NCBI GenBank assembly: GCA_900557355.1
Contig: USSR01000064.1
Coordinates: 1 to 17,101, forward strand
Direction: 5' to 3'
Origin: an uncultured Bacteroides sp.
GTDB lineage: Bacteria > Bacteroidota > Bacteroidia > Bacteroidales > Bacteroidaceae
DNA: 17,101 nucleotides
Shown here: positions 8,914 through 17,101 of the stretch, piece by piece
Numbering within the stretch: the stretch's first letter is position 1
Layout of the letters: each line of letters starts with the position of its first letter
Position numbers and translations under genes: made by a program
The notes under the pieces: model-generated
The model's input: only the letters and a program-made list of their open reading frames with translations
Databases searched by the model: none
What the model was told of the DNA's origin: nothing

Positions 8914-8938
8914 TTTTAATCTATTTCGCTGTCTCACA

Positions 8939-10951
8939 TTACCAACCCGGATTCTGAATCAATCCATATCCTTTGTTAATTTCCGTTTGCGGGAATGGAG
9001 AAAGATACCATTTGGGATCAAATCCGTATGTCCACCAACGACGGACCGGTTTGGATAACTCAAACCTTTCATATTCAAAACGAGTAGGCTGCAATGCTCC
9101 CTTGTTCTTATCTCCTTCATTCCATTTAGCATTTCCCGTTATACGATTACCGGTATCATCCAAACGATAGGTGAGCAACCCGTGCAGGCGCTTCTCGAAA
9201 CGATCGGCACGTTTGTAACGGATAAGATCAAAGTAACGGCTATCTTCAAGCCCCAATTCCCGAACACGCTCGCACAGCAATTCTTCCAATAAGGCTGCTT
9301 TGTCAGAAAGTAAATTCTTATCTGTAACACACTCCGCCAAATCTTTCTTCAATCCTACACGGGCACGTACTATATTCATTTGGTTAATAGCGCCCCGGTG
9401 ATCATTCTTGGCTTGAAGCAAGGCCTCTGCATAAGTTAAATAAATGTCAGATAAACGAAGATATACCCAATGCGTATACTGACGTTGGTACTCTGTTCCC
9501 AAATAATATTTCATATTTTTATAACCAGTCGCATAGTTACCTGATTCAAGCGCTGCATTTTGTCCTTCATCGTATCCTCCGACCCACAGTTCATAAGGTA
9601 AACCGGACATTGTTCCTGCACTCCAGTCTAACATCTTCGGCAATCCGTTTACCATGCAATGCTCATACAGACGAGGATCACGGGTTAATACGATTTCCGA
9701 CAATAGTTGTTCTCCATTTTTGAATGTTCCGGTCAGGAACATTGCATCCAACTTACCTTCTGTTTCCGCCTTTTTCCAGTCAAACGGAGTACCGTCGGCC
9801 CATGGGAACATCTCCACATATTCCTGTGTAGGCGGATATTCGGTACGACAAAGTGACGGAACAGCCCAGGAATGCCACATATAAGAACTTGAGTTGAAAG
9901 CGTCCGACATATTCGTGCGGACAGAATGCAAGACCTCCTTGCTGTTCTGACGAATATATCCCATACGATATGCCTGCCGATACTGTTCCGGTGTTTCTTC
10001 CGAAGCCTTATTCAGGCTATACCCGCCTTGACTCTCCAGCTCTTTAAAGAATGCTTCACAAGCCTTCAAACAGTTATCCCAAAGTTCCGCATGGTAGCCG
10101 CCGTACCATACCAGATGCTGCTGTTCAGCCTCTGAGTTTCCTCCTGCATATCCGTTGACATCGTTAAACAACGGAGAAGCGGCAAATTGCCAGATTTTGC
10201 ATTTCAATGCCATCGCACCGGCCTTTGTCCAGTGTCCGGCCTTGCTGGCAAGATCGGCATCAGCATAAGCCCACACCAATCCACCGGAATTGATAGCATC
10301 ATCCAACATCTTTATCATGTAGTTAACAGTCTCCTCTACCGTAGCACGGGGGATTTCATAACCTGACTCCGTACCGGTGAATGAAGCATATAACAATGGA
10401 AGACCTCCATAATGACGGAACATATCAAAATAGCGTGCCGCAATCAGGCATTTAGCTTCTGCCACCAACTGAGTTTTTTCAGTGCTATCCATGCCCGGCA
10501 CTCTATCTATATTTTCCATTAACAACCAGCACCAGCGCACTACTTCCCATACCATTTCCCGTGTATATGGGAAAATATTACCACGCGTGCCATAGTTGGC
10601 ATTGAGAGAACCCAAATAATACTGCTGATATACAGTTGCGTCACTAAAATAAAGTGACCAGCAGTCTGTTAGCGCATCCTTCTTTCCTAAATAAGGACTG
10701 GAAGAATCAGGAATATTACCGTTACTGTCCGTATTATAGGGTAATCCGTAATACTGTCTACTGTAACAGGTGTTCAAAAATTGGCGCGTATATTCCGCAC
10801 TATTGAACACTGTGTCAATAGTAGCATTTCCGCCCGGTGCCTTATCCAAAAAAGAGTTTCCGAATTTAATTTCGTCCACACATGAAGTGGAAACCAAACA
10901 AACTGCCGCTCCCAACATCGCACCGATGAACCATTTATTTTGTAATTTCAT
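8939..10951 (-). CDS. SusD/RagB-family outer-membrane glycan-binding lipoprotein (first pair)
   Basis: A 670-residue SusD homologue, about 100 residues longer than the second SusD. The lipoprotein signal ends STSC (Cys24) followed by VDEIKF. The mature N-terminus has the family motif FLDKAPGGNATIDTVFNS and then helices with YFDMFRHYGGLPLLY. The C-terminal half has LLCERVRELGLEDSRYFDLIRYKR and the ending SPFPQTEINKGYGLIQNPGW. A good ribosome-binding site (AAAGGAAAG) lies just upstream of the ATG, one of the few clear ones in this window. The gene starts 21 bases after the susC stop. Beyond the shared SusD fold the two SusD proteins have little in common, so they probably bind different ligands or different parts of one polymer. 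Confidence 0.95.
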   Translation of the reverse strand: MKLQNKWFIGAMLGAAVCLVSTSCVDEIKFGNSFLDKAPGGNATIDTVFNSAEYTRQFLNTCYSRQYYGLPYNTDSNGNIPDSSSPYLGKKDALTDCWSLYFSDATVYQQYYLGSLNANYGTRGNIFPYTREMVWEVVRWCWLLMENIDRVPGMDSTEKTQLVAEAKCLIAARYFDMFRHYGGLPLLYASFTGTESGYEIPRATVEETVNYMIKMLDDAINSGGLVWAYADADLASKAGHWTKAGAMALKCKIWQFAASPLFNDVNGYAGGNSEAEQQHLVWYGGYHAELWDNCLKACEAFFKELESQGGYSLNKASEETPEQYRQAYRMGYIRQNSKEVLHSVRTNMSDAFNSSSYMWHSWAVPSLCRTEYPPTQEYVEMFPWADGTPFDWKKAETEGKLDAMFLTGTFKNGEQLLSEIVLTRDPRLYEHCMVNGLPKMLDWSAGTMSGLPYELWVGGYDEGQNAALESGNYATGYKNMKYYLGTEYQRQYTHWVYLRLSDIYLTYAEALLQAKNDHRGAINQMNIVRARVGLKKDLAECVTDKNLLSDKAALLEELLCERVRELGLEDSRYFDLIRYKRADRFEKRLHGLLTYRLDDTGNRITGNAKWNEGDKNKGALQPTRFEYERFELSKPVRRWWTYGFDPKWYLSPFPQTEINKGYGLIQNPGW

Positions 10952-10972
10952 TGTATCTTTCCTTTATCTATT

Positions 10973-13900
10973 TTAGAATCCTAATTTCAAGCTCAACGTA
11001 TAAGTCTTGGACAATGGATAAGAAGGTGCATTAGTAGCTCTTGCCTCCGGATCACCCCACAAATAAGGTGTAATAGTCCACAAATTATATCCTGCAAAAG
11101 CCAACTGGCATGTATTCAGTCCAAGTTTCTTCATCAATGGGAAGTGAAAATTGTATGCCACCTGAAGAGTTTTCAAACGCAGGTATTTTGCATCTTTCTC
11201 ATATAAGGTGGAGGTAGCATAGTTATTCTTCGCATTGTCAATGGTAGCTCTCGGATACTCCGAAGATTGTGACGGATTTTCCGGTGTCCATGTATGGTCC
11301 AAATGGTATGCCAACAATCCTCCCTGCTCGCTATTGGAAGATGAATAGAACGGCTGACGAAATACATCCGAAATCATACGGCTTACGTTCCAGGCCCCTG
11401 TCCATTGAGTACTTATTTCCAGATTCTTCCAACTGAATCCTAAATTAATACCTAGCATATATTCAGGATCATCCGTAAAGCCATAGTCATAACTTGCGTC
11501 GTTCGCATCAATCTTACGGTCACCATTCAAGTCAACATATACCGCATCTCCATTTTGAAGAATGCTCTCGTGAGTGGGGAACGGACGATTAAATGTCTGC
11601 TCATATAACGCAGGTGTATCCTCATCATAGAAGCGCCAGAAAACGTATTGACTACGCGAACCGATACGGTGTCCCTTCTGATATTGATATAAATTATTCT
11701 GCGGGGCTTCCTTCTTTTCAAGAATCTCATTCTGATTATAAGAAAGGTTAATACCCGCCCAATAACGGAAATTATCGCCAATCTTATCGTTCCATTTTAA
11801 AGAAAGTTCCCAGCCCCAACTGTCTACACTTCCTAAATTTGAATAGGGAGTAATGAACCCTAACATTCCCGGAGCTGTACCGTCACGCAAAAGGATGTCA
11901 TTACGACGTTCTTTATAATATTCAAAGGTTGTTTTCAGACGGTCATCAAGGAAGTTAATATCAACACCATAGTTCCGTTTCAGAGCTTTTTCCCATGTCA
12001 CAGCAGGGTTATTCTTAGCTACCTCACGCGCACCCAGACTAACAGTACCATTATCTGTTCCGAATCCATATCCCCAGGCGTTAGTTGCTCCTCCACTTGC
12101 CGTTACACGATTTGCCAAGTCACCTAAACCGACATTATATGGATCAGCCATATACATAAACCGCGATCCTCCAATATTATCGTTACCTACCAAACCGACA
12201 CTGGCACGTAATTTCAAGAAGCTAACCACCGACTTCAAAGGACGGAAAAACTTCTCTTCACTCATCACCCAACCTATAGAACCAGCCGGGAAATAAGAAA
12301 AGCGCAAATCGGACGCAAAGTTTTCCGAACCGTTATAACCCACATTAAACTCTGCCATATAGCGGCTCTTCCAATCATAAGTGACACGTCCGACTAATCC
12401 GACATATCCATGAGGAATGTCCGAATATAATTTCGGATAATACTCTTTCTGTTGATTATACAAAACTAAGGCTGTCACCGTATGATCACCAAAAGTACGA
12501 TTATAATTAAAGCTGGCTTCCATATACCAATTACGTGCTTTGCCTGTAGTATACGAATACTTCACATCTGTATTCTCTCCAAACTTACGATAAGCAATAC
12601 TACCGTCATCCATCAATACAGGAGTGTATGTAGCAATAGACCCACCAGAACCGACTTTATTAACTGTAAACGAGCTGTTATAAGATCCCTTCACTTTAAA
12701 GGAAAGTCCTTTAGTCAAGAAGTCCATTTTTTGATCCAGAATCACATCCACATTCAGCGAATTGTTGCTGGTCTGGCTGAACCCATTTCCATAATATCCC
12801 ATACCTGTACCTCCTGTAAATGGTAATTTCAGTCCGTCTGAATAAGTCTCATCGCTCGAATTTACCAATTTTCCATCTATGATTCCCGGACTGGAGAAAG
12901 GAGTAGCATAATACATATTTTTAATCAATCCGGAAGATCCCTGACTCGTACGCGGTTGATCTGAATTATTCACATTACCACTAATATTGAATGACAAAGT
13001 AGTCGTTTTAGTGACATCCATATCCAAGTTTGTACGATAGTTAAACCGACGGTACTGATAGCTTAAATTATAAGGAAGATCAAACTCACTAAAAAGTCCT
13101 CCTTGCGTATAAGCACCTGCAGAGATGAAATAACGTACTTTATCTGTTCCTCCCGAGATGTTCAGATTATGCTGGCTCTGAAGCGTAGAGCTTTTCATAA
13201 TATAGTCAGCCCATTGTATATTTGGGAAACGAATAGGATCGGAACCATCTGCAAATTTTTGAATCACGCCATCACTAAATAAGGCAGATTTGCCATCACC
13301 GGACATCATTTGATTATGAAAACGGGCATAGTCATAGGAACTTGCCTGTTCTACCATTTTTGTAGGCATCAATACAGAAGCAGAAGTAGTAAACGAAATT
13401 TTCGCCTTTCCTTCCTTTCCTCGTTTAGTTGTAATCAAAATGACCCCATTTGCTCCACGAATACCAAATACGGCTGTTGCCGAAGCATCTTTCAAGATAG
13501 AAATGGATTCAATTTCATTCGGGTCGATATCACTCATACTTTCACGATCCACACCGTCTACCTGAATTAACGGTGAAGAATTTTCCCAAGTAGCTTTACC
13601 ACGAATAAAAATTTCAGCGGCATCCGCTCCCGGCTCACCGGAATATTGTACGGTAGTCAAACCTGTCATCTGCCCTCCTAATACATTGGAAACCGAACCT
13701 ACAGATACACGGGTCAATTCTTCTCCCTTCACACTAGCGATAGCTCCTGTCATGGTCACTTTCTTCTGCGTACCATAAGCTACGATTTCCACCTCTTCAA
13801 GTGCTGTCACATCCTCTACCAGAATGACTTTCATGTCATTTTTCGCTACTACTTTTTTATCGGTATAACCTATAAAAGATACTTTCAATTTCGCACCGGG

Positions 13901-14152
13901 ACGTACATTTATTCTAAATACACCGTCAATATCGGTAATTGTACCATTAGATGTTCCTTCCGCAAGTACACTTGCTCCAATTATCGGTTCGCCTTGGCTA
14001 TCTACTACTGTTCCTTTTATAGTACTTTGCTGCTGTACAACTTCGATGGCTGCCGAAGCTGTTTGCAATCCCCATGCAGGTGCAAAAGTTGCTATAGTGA
14101 AAAACAGAGCGACAGGTAAGGTTGTCCCCTTTATAAAGTTTTTCTTATTCAT
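10973..14152 (-). CDS. SusC/RagA-family TonB-dependent outer-membrane transporter (first pair)
   Basis: A 1059-residue TonB-dependent importer of standard SusC length. Signal peptide about 1-34 (MNKKNFIKGTTLPVALFFTI start). A carboxypeptidase-regulatory-like domain covers about 44-112 (IKGTVVDSQGEPIIGASVLA, FIGYTDKKV). A typical SusC linker and TonB-box region follows (EEVEIVAYGTQKKVTMTGAI, 119-138). The plug is about 130-245 with IFIRG, LIQVDG and SISILKDASATAVFGIRGANGVILITTKRG. The long beta-barrel contains a DLNGDRKIDAND loop and ends SLKLGF with the terminal Phe used in barrel assembly. No STN signalling domain is present, so it is not of the sigma/anti-sigma-linked type. It pairs with the SusD starting 21 bases downstream. 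It follows the second fimbrillin gene by 59 bases. Confidence 0.96.
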   Translation of the reverse strand: MNKKNFIKGTTLPVALFFTIATFAPAWGLQTASAAIEVVQQQSTIKGTVVDSQGEPIIGASVLAEGTSNGTITDIDGVFRINVRPGAKLKVSFIGYTDKKVVAKNDMKVILVEDVTALEEVEIVAYGTQKKVTMTGAIASVKGEELTRVSVGSVSNVLGGQMTGLTTVQYSGEPGADAAEIFIRGKATWENSSPLIQVDGVDRESMSDIDPNEIESISILKDASATAVFGIRGANGVILITTKRGKEGKAKISFTTSASVLMPTKMVEQASSYDYARFHNQMMSGDGKSALFSDGVIQKFADGSDPIRFPNIQWADYIMKSSTLQSQHNLNISGGTDKVRYFISAGAYTQGGLFSEFDLPYNLSYQYRRFNYRTNLDMDVTKTTTLSFNISGNVNNSDQPRTSQGSSGLIKNMYYATPFSSPGIIDGKLVNSSDETYSDGLKLPFTGGTGMGYYGNGFSQTSNNSLNVDVILDQKMDFLTKGLSFKVKGSYNSSFTVNKVGSGGSIATYTPVLMDDGSIAYRKFGENTDVKYSYTTGKARNWYMEASFNYNRTFGDHTVTALVLYNQQKEYYPKLYSDIPHGYVGLVGRVTYDWKSRYMAEFNVGYNGSENFASDLRFSYFPAGSIGWVMSEEKFFRPLKSVVSFLKLRASVGLVGNDNIGGSRFMYMADPYNVGLGDLANRVTASGGATNAWGYGFGTDNGTVSLGAREVAKNNPAVTWEKALKRNYGVDINFLDDRLKTTFEYYKERRNDILLRDGTAPGMLGFITPYSNLGSVDSWGWELSLKWNDKIGDNFRYWAGINLSYNQNEILEKKEAPQNNLYQYQKGHRIGSRSQYVFWRFYDEDTPALYEQTFNRPFPTHESILQNGDAVYVDLNGDRKIDANDASYDYGFTDDPEYMLGINLGFSWKNLEISTQWTGAWNVSRMISDVFRQPFYSSSNSEQGGLLAYHLDHTWTPENPSQSSEYPRATIDNAKNNYATSTLYEKDAKYLRLKTLQVAYNFHFPLMKKLGLNTCQLAFAGYNLWTITPYLWGDPEARATNAPSYPLSKTYTLSLKLGF

Positions 14153-14211
14153 ATATGTATATGTTCATGATATAAGTATAATTTTAACGGACTTTATATA
14201 CCGTCATTATT

Positions 14212-15837
14212 TTAGAATGCAAGCATCATACGGAAATAACCGGCACGCGAATCACGTTCACAAATTATGTGATATCTTCCACCAGCCATACCGTGTGTCC
14301 ATTGGTTGGCTGGAGAACGCTGTGTGCTACTCCAATAGTGTCCACTGTTAGTTCCTGACTCGACAGAGGTCATCTCATCACCATTTACATTCTTGAGACA
14401 ACGGTTAATAACACTCAAATTCTTAGCGACTGTATCCCAACACATTATAGAGGGCAAATACCAAGGAGTCACATTTGCCGGAATAGCTTCCGCTTCACGA
14501 TAAGCCTTGATATACGCATAAGCATGGTCGCAAGTAGAAGGACTACCCATACCTTCGTAACACATAGTAAGTAACTGTGTATTATTGTATCCCATTAGTG
14601 CTGGGAAAACCAATGAAGCATCATTCTTGTTAACATCCTTCTCTGTGTTACAACCTACAAACTTGTTTGCCCAATTCTCATCTGAAGTAAACCAGTCTGA
14701 ATAATAACCGGACTTACTTGAATGGAACATTTTCAAAGCAACATCATTTTGTTCACTATCTTTTACCACAGAATTCTTAATAGATAGCACTATACCGTGC
14801 GTACATGCAGGGAAATCGCGACGCAAAGCATCAACTTCTGCTGAATAGAGTTCAGTATGTGTTACACTGGGTTGTGAATTTCCTACATAACATACAATAC
14901 CAATCACATTCTCCGGCACCGTTTCCGCATCTACTGAAACTATTTTTCCATCTGCACAAAAATAGTCTCCTACCTGCAAAGTATGGTTGATTTTACTTTT
15001 ATCTTCGATGGTATACATTTTCGCCGTTCCTCCTTCCAGCGTACCTTTAGCTTCATATTCCATCTCACTTACTCCAGAATAAGTACCCTTAATTGAGAAT
15101 TCCTTCTTCGGATTAACCAAGAAACGGTATGTATCCGTACTTTCCTGATAATAAGGAGTTGCTTGAGTATTGTTCACTGTAAACGAACCGGCTGTTAATG
15201 GTAACAAATAATCATCTATACCGCCATTTGTAAAGCTATAGGTCAAATTAGGCATCTTCACTACCGCAAGAGCCATCCGATGTTGCATAGTAAAAGCGAT
15301 CTGTCCTTTCAAACGATCCCCCTGAACACTACCCGTACTCGTCATCAAATCATATTGTGTATAATTTCCTTCATTTTGTTCACTGCCTATTTTCCAATTG
15401 TTGACGTATGTTTCAAAAGGATCCACCTTCGTCGGATCAAAAGTCACATTCGCATTATACGGATAGTATGCATAAAAAGTCATCCGCTGAAATTGTGAAC
15501 CTTTGTATTCAATAGGATCCCCTCCATCAGTCAATTCCCAATAGCCATCTGTCAGTGTGAATTTCCGATTCTTGATATCCTCTACCACCGTTTCTCCTCT
15601 TACCGCAAATATACCGATAGCATCTCCGTTAGAAAATCGGGTAGTATATCCATTCTCTGTAGCACGTGTCTTACCACTTTCGTCCATAAATCCTTCATCA
15701 GACACACTAATCTGAAATCCCTGCAAAGAATCCGGTGTTTCTCCGGTGAGTTCTTCATTTTGCGAGCAAGACGCAACTATGGCTGCGCCAGCCAGAAAAA
15801 GCATTGATATATAATTATATATTTTCATAAATCTCAT
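14212..15837 (-). CDS. Fimbrillin-family lipoprotein with C-terminal DUF1566/lectin-like domain
   Basis: A 541-residue lipoprotein (538 if the second ATG at 15828 is used). The signal ends VASC (Cys24) followed by SQNEE. Residues about 38-290 look like a fimbrillin (Mfa-like/FimA-like) region: FQISVSDEGFMDE, GDAIGIFAVRGE (71-82), FYAYYPYN and the recurrent F..QHRMALAVV strand (182-193). A second part begins at VGDYFCADGKIVS (289-301) and ends with WYLPSIMCW (459-467), YWSST (501-505), ACC-like repeats of aromatic residues and a final FRMMLAF. That is the pattern of DUF1566-type C-type-lectin-like domains in Bacteroidetes surface proteins. As part of a PUL it is most likely a surface glycan-binding protein; a pilus role is the alternative. 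It lies between the other fimbrillin gene (45-base gap) and susC (59-base gap). The fold call is fairly sure; ligand binding is inferred. Confidence 0.8.
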   Translation of the reverse strand: MRFMKIYNYISMLFLAGAAIVASCSQNEELTGETPDSLQGFQISVSDEGFMDESGKTRATENGYTTRFSNGDAIGIFAVRGETVVEDIKNRKFTLTDGYWELTDGGDPIEYKGSQFQRMTFYAYYPYNANVTFDPTKVDPFETYVNNWKIGSEQNEGNYTQYDLMTSTGSVQGDRLKGQIAFTMQHRMALAVVKMPNLTYSFTNGGIDDYLLPLTAGSFTVNNTQATPYYQESTDTYRFLVNPKKEFSIKGTYSGVSEMEYEAKGTLEGGTAKMYTIEDKSKINHTLQVGDYFCADGKIVSVDAETVPENVIGIVCYVGNSQPSVTHTELYSAEVDALRRDFPACTHGIVLSIKNSVVKDSEQNDVALKMFHSSKSGYYSDWFTSDENWANKFVGCNTEKDVNKNDASLVFPALMGYNNTQLLTMCYEGMGSPSTCDHAYAYIKAYREAEAIPANVTPWYLPSIMCWDTVAKNLSVINRCLKNVNGDEMTSVESGTNSGHYWSSTQRSPANQWTHGMAGGRYHIICERDSRAGYFRMMLAF

Positions 15838-15882
15838 GTTTATATTTTTAGCATTTTTATCTATATTAGATTGGTAAACAGA

Positions 15883-16896
15883 TCACTTCACAACAGGCTG
15901 TGGAGTTACGGTTTCTTCTGTAATATTCCAACTAGGATTAGTTATCTCTGTTCCAGTTTCAGCTATACTCGGGTCGGATGTTATAGGATCGTGGTTTTCA
16001 TCCTCCCATCCTATTATTTGCGTTTGTTCTGTAATTGTCAACACATAATTATTGTCCTCGTATTTATTTGTCTTGATGATGTAATTATAAGAAAATCCTG
16101 ATTTCAATTCTGTCAAGTTAGCAAACTCGGCTTCATAAAGATAACCGTTCATTCTAGCTTGGATAGTTACTTTGCCTTGCACCTTCTGTGGCAGTAAAAT
16201 AGCTTGTACTGTATAATTATCCTGCTCTCCTATTTTATCCCAATAAATATCATCTTTATCCGTAACAGGGTCTTCACTGACTGTTGTCTCCCCTGTTTTA
16301 GGATTAAATGTACCATTATTCTTAAGCCCAATAAGATAACAAGTTATATCTGCCAAGTCCACACCTTCGCCAGCTTGAAACTCCAATCTAATACGACTCA
16401 TCACATGATTGAATGCTAATGTCACGTTCGGGGTTTGTGATGTAGCCTTCCCTTTAGCAAAAAGAAAATCTATCTTCGCACGTTCTTCTGCTGTAGCTTG
16501 ATTGTCACTGGCTGTAGTCACTTCCAATACAGGTTGTTCTTCACCTGATGTACCAGAAAATGGAGCGTATGCCACTACATCATACTCTCCGGAACCTAAT
16601 ACCCAAATCTCTTCTGCATTTCCTCCTTTTGCCGCAAAAAGACCATTGCCCTTGTATTTGTAATGAATATTCACTTGTTCCGTACCACAAGTGATTCCTA
16701 CCGAGTCTTCTGCCTCCCAGTTTGTTTCCGTAGCTCTTGTAACAAGATTGCTAGCCTCATGATTGTTTATTACTGCACTAAAAGAAACTTTCGCTCCCGT
16801 ATCACCGGTAAACTGAATATCAGTTTCTTTAATATCGTTGCTACATCCTGCTAAAAGTAGTAAGGCAACAGCAGTTGTGACATAGTTTTTTTTCAT
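15883..16896 (-). CDS. Fimbrillin-family (Mfa-like) lipoprotein, first gene of the operon
   Basis: From the ATG at 16896 this is a 337-residue lipoprotein with signal MKKNYVTTAVALLLLAGC (Cys18) followed by SNDIKE. In-frame ATGs at 16920 and 17007 would put 8 or 37 extra residues before an already complete signal peptide, so 16896 is preferred. The mature protein shows the fimbrillin pattern: VSFSAVI, then TRATETNWEAEDSVGITC (53-70), EYDVVAYAPFSG (104-115), VTLAFNHVMSRIRLEFQ (158-174) and a late TQIIGWEDENHDPI (292-305) strand. The C-terminal tail after about 305 is Pro/Thr-rich and ends TPQPVVK. Such proteins form pilus subunits or, next to susC/susD, probable surface glycan-binding proteins. 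It lacks the C-terminal lectin-like part of its neighbour. No Shine-Dalgarno site is visible, only an A-rich leader, as is common in Bacteroides. Confidence 0.78.
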   Translation of the reverse strand: MKKNYVTTAVALLLLAGCSNDIKETDIQFTGDTGAKVSFSAVINNHEASNLVTRATETNWEAEDSVGITCGTEQVNIHYKYKGNGLFAAKGGNAEEIWVLGSGEYDVVAYAPFSGTSGEEQPVLEVTTASDNQATAEERAKIDFLFAKGKATSQTPNVTLAFNHVMSRIRLEFQAGEGVDLADITCYLIGLKNNGTFNPKTGETTVSEDPVTDKDDIYWDKIGEQDNYTVQAILLPQKVQGKVTIQARMNGYLYEAEFANLTELKSGFSYNYIIKTNKYEDNNYVLTITEQTQIIGWEDENHDPITSDPSIAETGTEITNPSWNITEETVTPQPVVK

Positions 16897-17101
16897 ACCA
16901 TGTTTTTTAAAGTTAAACATATTTTTGTTGATTAGTAAAATCGTCGTAAAGTAAAAAAGACAATGGCTGCATTCTTTTCCAACCAGCAATTGAAATAAAT
17001 GAAGCATTTTTTTTGTTGTTTTCCATATCTATTAGATACATCTGTTAAGTTAAACAAAAGTTAGATTCTCTTTTTAAAAGTAATTTTTCACACTCTACCT
17101 G
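16897..17101 (-). promoter_or_regulatory. Leader/promoter region of the operon, promoter not firmly located
   Basis: About 205 very AT-rich bases without a gene. A possible -7 element, AACTTTTG (17062-17055 on the minus strand), is one base off TAnnTTTG but has no good -33 TTTG at the right distance. A start there would give a leader of roughly 150 bases. The 10-mer TGTTTAACTT occurs twice on the minus strand (17056-17047 and 16919-16910), the second overlapping the alternative ATG at 16920. No riboswitch or terminator was recognised. The real promoter may lie to the right of the window. Confidence 0.3.

Noticed and set aside
14185..14206. Small hairpin (TGACGG/CCGTTA on the minus strand) between the second fimbrillin gene and susC, considered as a terminator or attenuator
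   Set aside because: Only 6 bp including a G.U pair, a 10-base loop and no U run after it. Too weak to call.
16897..17007. Upstream ATG starts (17007 and 16920) for the first fimbrillin gene
   Set aside because: Either would add residues in front of a complete lipoprotein signal. The 17007 extension is Cys/Phe/Leu-rich and unlike a normal lipoprotein N-terminus. The 16920 start cannot be fully excluded.
17031..17058. TTTG (17058-17055) with TATCTAAT (17038-17031) as the operon promoter
   Set aside because: The spacing is only 16 bases against the usual 19-21, and the second element lacks the TTTG half of TAnnTTTG.
1..17101. Search for mobile elements, CRISPR arrays, tRNA or rRNA genes, and a PUL regulator
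   Set aside because: No transposase, integrase, regular repeat-spacer pattern, RNA gene or regulator domain was seen; the window is fully occupied by the eight genes described.

Overview
The window looks like part of a polysaccharide utilisation locus (PUL) from a gut Bacteroides or close relative. The evidence is two SusC/SusD outer-membrane uptake pairs, surface-type lipoproteins with Bacteroidetes lipoboxes, fimbrillin-fold proteins, moderate-to-low GC, and a -33/-7 promoter of the Bacteroides type. All eight genes lie on the minus strand, so the locus reads from right to left and about 95% of the sequence is coding. No rRNA, tRNA, CRISPR array, insertion sequence or integrase was seen.

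In transcription order (right to left): a leader of about 200 bases (16897-17101); two fimbrillin-family lipoproteins (16896-15883 and 15837-14212), probably surface glycan-binding or accessory proteins; a first SusC/SusD pair (14152-10973 and 10951-8939); a second, clearly different SusC/SusD pair (8892-5842 and 5820-4099); and a family PL11 rhamnogalacturonan lyase lipoprotein (4018-1934). Gaps between these seven genes are only 21-80 bases and hold no convincing terminator, so they are probably one operon. A strong intrinsic terminator (about 1848-1888) follows the lyase gene. Next comes a good Bacteroides promoter (1777-1807) driving a DUF6250 plus PL26-like exo-rhamnogalacturonan lyase gene, which runs off the left edge with 584 codons visible.

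The inferred job is use of rhamnogalacturonan I or a related pectin fragment. The PL11 lipoprotein would cut the backbone at the cell surface. The fimbrillin-like lipoproteins and SusD proteins would bind products, and the two SusC transporters would import them. The PL26-like enzyme would finish oligosaccharides, probably in the periplasm. No regulator (HTCS, ECF sigma/anti-sigma or SusR-like) and no glycoside hydrolase is present, so the locus continues on one or both sides.

The most interesting points are: the PL11 protein departs from the remembered family consensus at several places thought to line the active site; two fimbrillin-fold lipoproteins head the operon; the second SusC has an unusual TonB-box/plug region; and a terminator-promoter junction separates the two lyase genes.
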